Assembly (NCBI GenBank): GCA_015059925.1
Contig: SUZL01000001.1
Location: 124,001 to 188,000, forward strand
Length of the DNA stretch: 64,000 nt
Reading direction: 5' to 3'
DNA from: Rikenellaceae bacterium
GTDB lineage: Bacteria > Bacteroidota > Bacteroidia > Bacteroidales > Rikenellaceae
Positions 63,347 to 64,000 of this stretch are shown one piece after another. The notes beneath the pieces are model-generated. The model was not told the DNA's origin. It did not search any database and worked only from the letters and a program-made list of their open reading frames with translations. Each line of letters starts with the position of its first letter. Positions within the stretch are counted from its first letter, which is position 1. Position numbers and translations under genes: made by a program.

Positions 63347-64000
63347 ATGCGACATTATCTGTCAATTCTTCAAGAGTCGATGCGTGAGCGCTGGGAGAAG
63401 CCCGCACTCAGCGACTATCGCGGTGAGACTTTCACCTTCGCTCAGATGGCTACGCGTATAGCCAAACTTCACGCAACATTTAAGGCAATCGGATTGGAGC
63501 CGGGCGATAAGGTTGCTCTGGCGGGTAAGAACTGTGCCCGTTGGGCAATGGGTTTTATGGCCACGGCAACTTATCGTGGCGTAGCGGTGCCTATCCTGCC
63601 CGACTTCGCACCTAACACCATTGCTGGCCTTACCGACCACTCGGAGAGTGCCGTTCTCTTTACGGAGCGTCGCATCTGGGAGCAGATGGAGTTAAAGGAT
63701 ATGCCCAACCTGAAGGCCGCAATCGACTTGGACAACTACTCTATTATATATGCAAAGGAGGAGGCTTTGGTCGATACGGTTGCTCAGATCGAGCAGAATA
63801 TGCCAAGCATAATTCCGGCAGAGAAGAAGATCGAGGCTACGGACTACACGTTCAGCAACATCAACGATCTGGCCATCATCAACTACACCTCGGGAACGAC
63901 AAGCTCGCCCAAGGGTGTGATGCTTACGGCGCTTAACATCTCGTCGAATATCGACTTTGCACTGAACAACATCCCCGTAACGGATACGGACAAGATTATG
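63347..64000 (+). CDS. Long-chain fatty acid--CoA ligase (AMP-binding), 3' part beyond window
   Basis: 218 residues seen, open to the window edge. ANL-family features: FTFAQMATRIAKLH, the region PGDKVALAGKNCARW, and the P-loop-like YTSGTTSSPKGVM (AMP-binding signature). It activates fatty acids to acyl-CoA. The 187 bp between the LytTR gene and this start hold a hairpin but no clear promoter. It follows the thioesterase-LytTR pair, suggesting linked fatty-acid metabolism. Confidence 0.85.
   Translation, partial: MRHYLSILQESMRERWEKPALSDYRGETFTFAQMATRIAKLHATFKAIGLEPGDKVALAGKNCARWAMGFMATATYRGVAVPILPDFAPNTIAGLTDHSESAVLFTERRIWEQMELKDMPNLKAAIDLDNYSIIYAKEEALVDTVAQIEQNMPSIIPAEKKIEATDYTFSNINDLAIINYTSGTTSSPKGVMLTALNISSNIDFALNNIPVTDTDKIM

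Noticed and set aside
1..64000. CRISPR array, tRNA, rRNA or prophage
   Set aside because: No repeat-spacer pattern, cloverleaf sequence, rRNA motif or phage gene was seen on either strand.

Overview
The window looks like chromosome from a gut-type Bacteroidales bacterium, probably Alistipes or another Rikenellaceae (genus is an inference from gene content). The signs are: DUF4923, DUF5606, DUF5689 and DUF6528-type proteins; a 'putative porin' and a TonB-receptor-like barrel ending in aromatic residues; LxxC lipoproteins; Rho with a long disordered insert; A-rich start regions without Shine-Dalgarno sites; and many promoters of the Bacteroidetes type (TTTG or TTG, about 19-20 bp, TAnnTTTG). 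I saw no rRNA, tRNA, CRISPR array, transposase or prophage.

Layout. 1-3357 (minus): pssA, a porin and a membrane lytic transglycosylase (cut by the window edge). 3450-10920 (plus): manC, an OPT oligopeptide transporter, pepT, NAD synthetase and two DUF4923 paralogues. 11093-13401 (minus): thrC then manA. 13527-24895: secreted and surface hydrolases (GDSL, DUF1080, esterase, DPP-IV-like peptidase, GH43, GH3) plus argS. 24972-34184: a CNNM/CBS protein, dusB, DUF5606, MscS, two DUF5689 lipoproteins, obgE and a large outer-membrane barrel. 34283-40040 (plus): pepD, a cyanophycinase/peptidase E-like lipoprotein, a predicted secreted glycosidase-like protein, free-methionine-(R)-sulfoxide reductase, and a membrane protein/winged-helix pair. 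40117-48712: an RluB-type pseudouridine synthase, MATE, and a minus operon of SSS symporter, amidase, BASS transporter and ybaK. 48912-54035 (plus): biotin carboxyltransferase, an IlvD/Edd dehydratase and a GntP permease. 54129-55858 (minus): the GGGtGRT protein and its NifU-like partner. 55859-64000: cdaA, rho, a Clp ATPase, acyl-ACP thioesterase, a membrane LytTR regulator and an acyl-CoA ligase (cut by the edge).

Working together, the window supports peptide uptake and breakdown (OPT, PepT, PepD, DPP-IV, cyanophycinase-like), glycan breakdown (GH3, GH43, DUF1080, esterases), envelope biogenesis (PssA, CdaA, lytic transglycosylase, amidase) and housekeeping.

The best candidate for something undescribed is a 113-bp hairpin-forming element. 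It occurs in three diverged copies of identical length (10971, 27318, 30556), plus one half-copy near 40080. Every copy lies between convergent genes, directly after the stop codon of the leftward gene, and the arms show compensatory base changes. Other points worth attention: a NAD synthetase whose glutaminase cysteine is replaced by glycine; a poly-C tract and hairpin before a predicted lipoprotein start; a 41-residue Lys/Thr/Cys-rich small ORF; the GGGtGRT/NifU-like pair; and an IlvD-like dehydratase paired with a gluconate-type permease.
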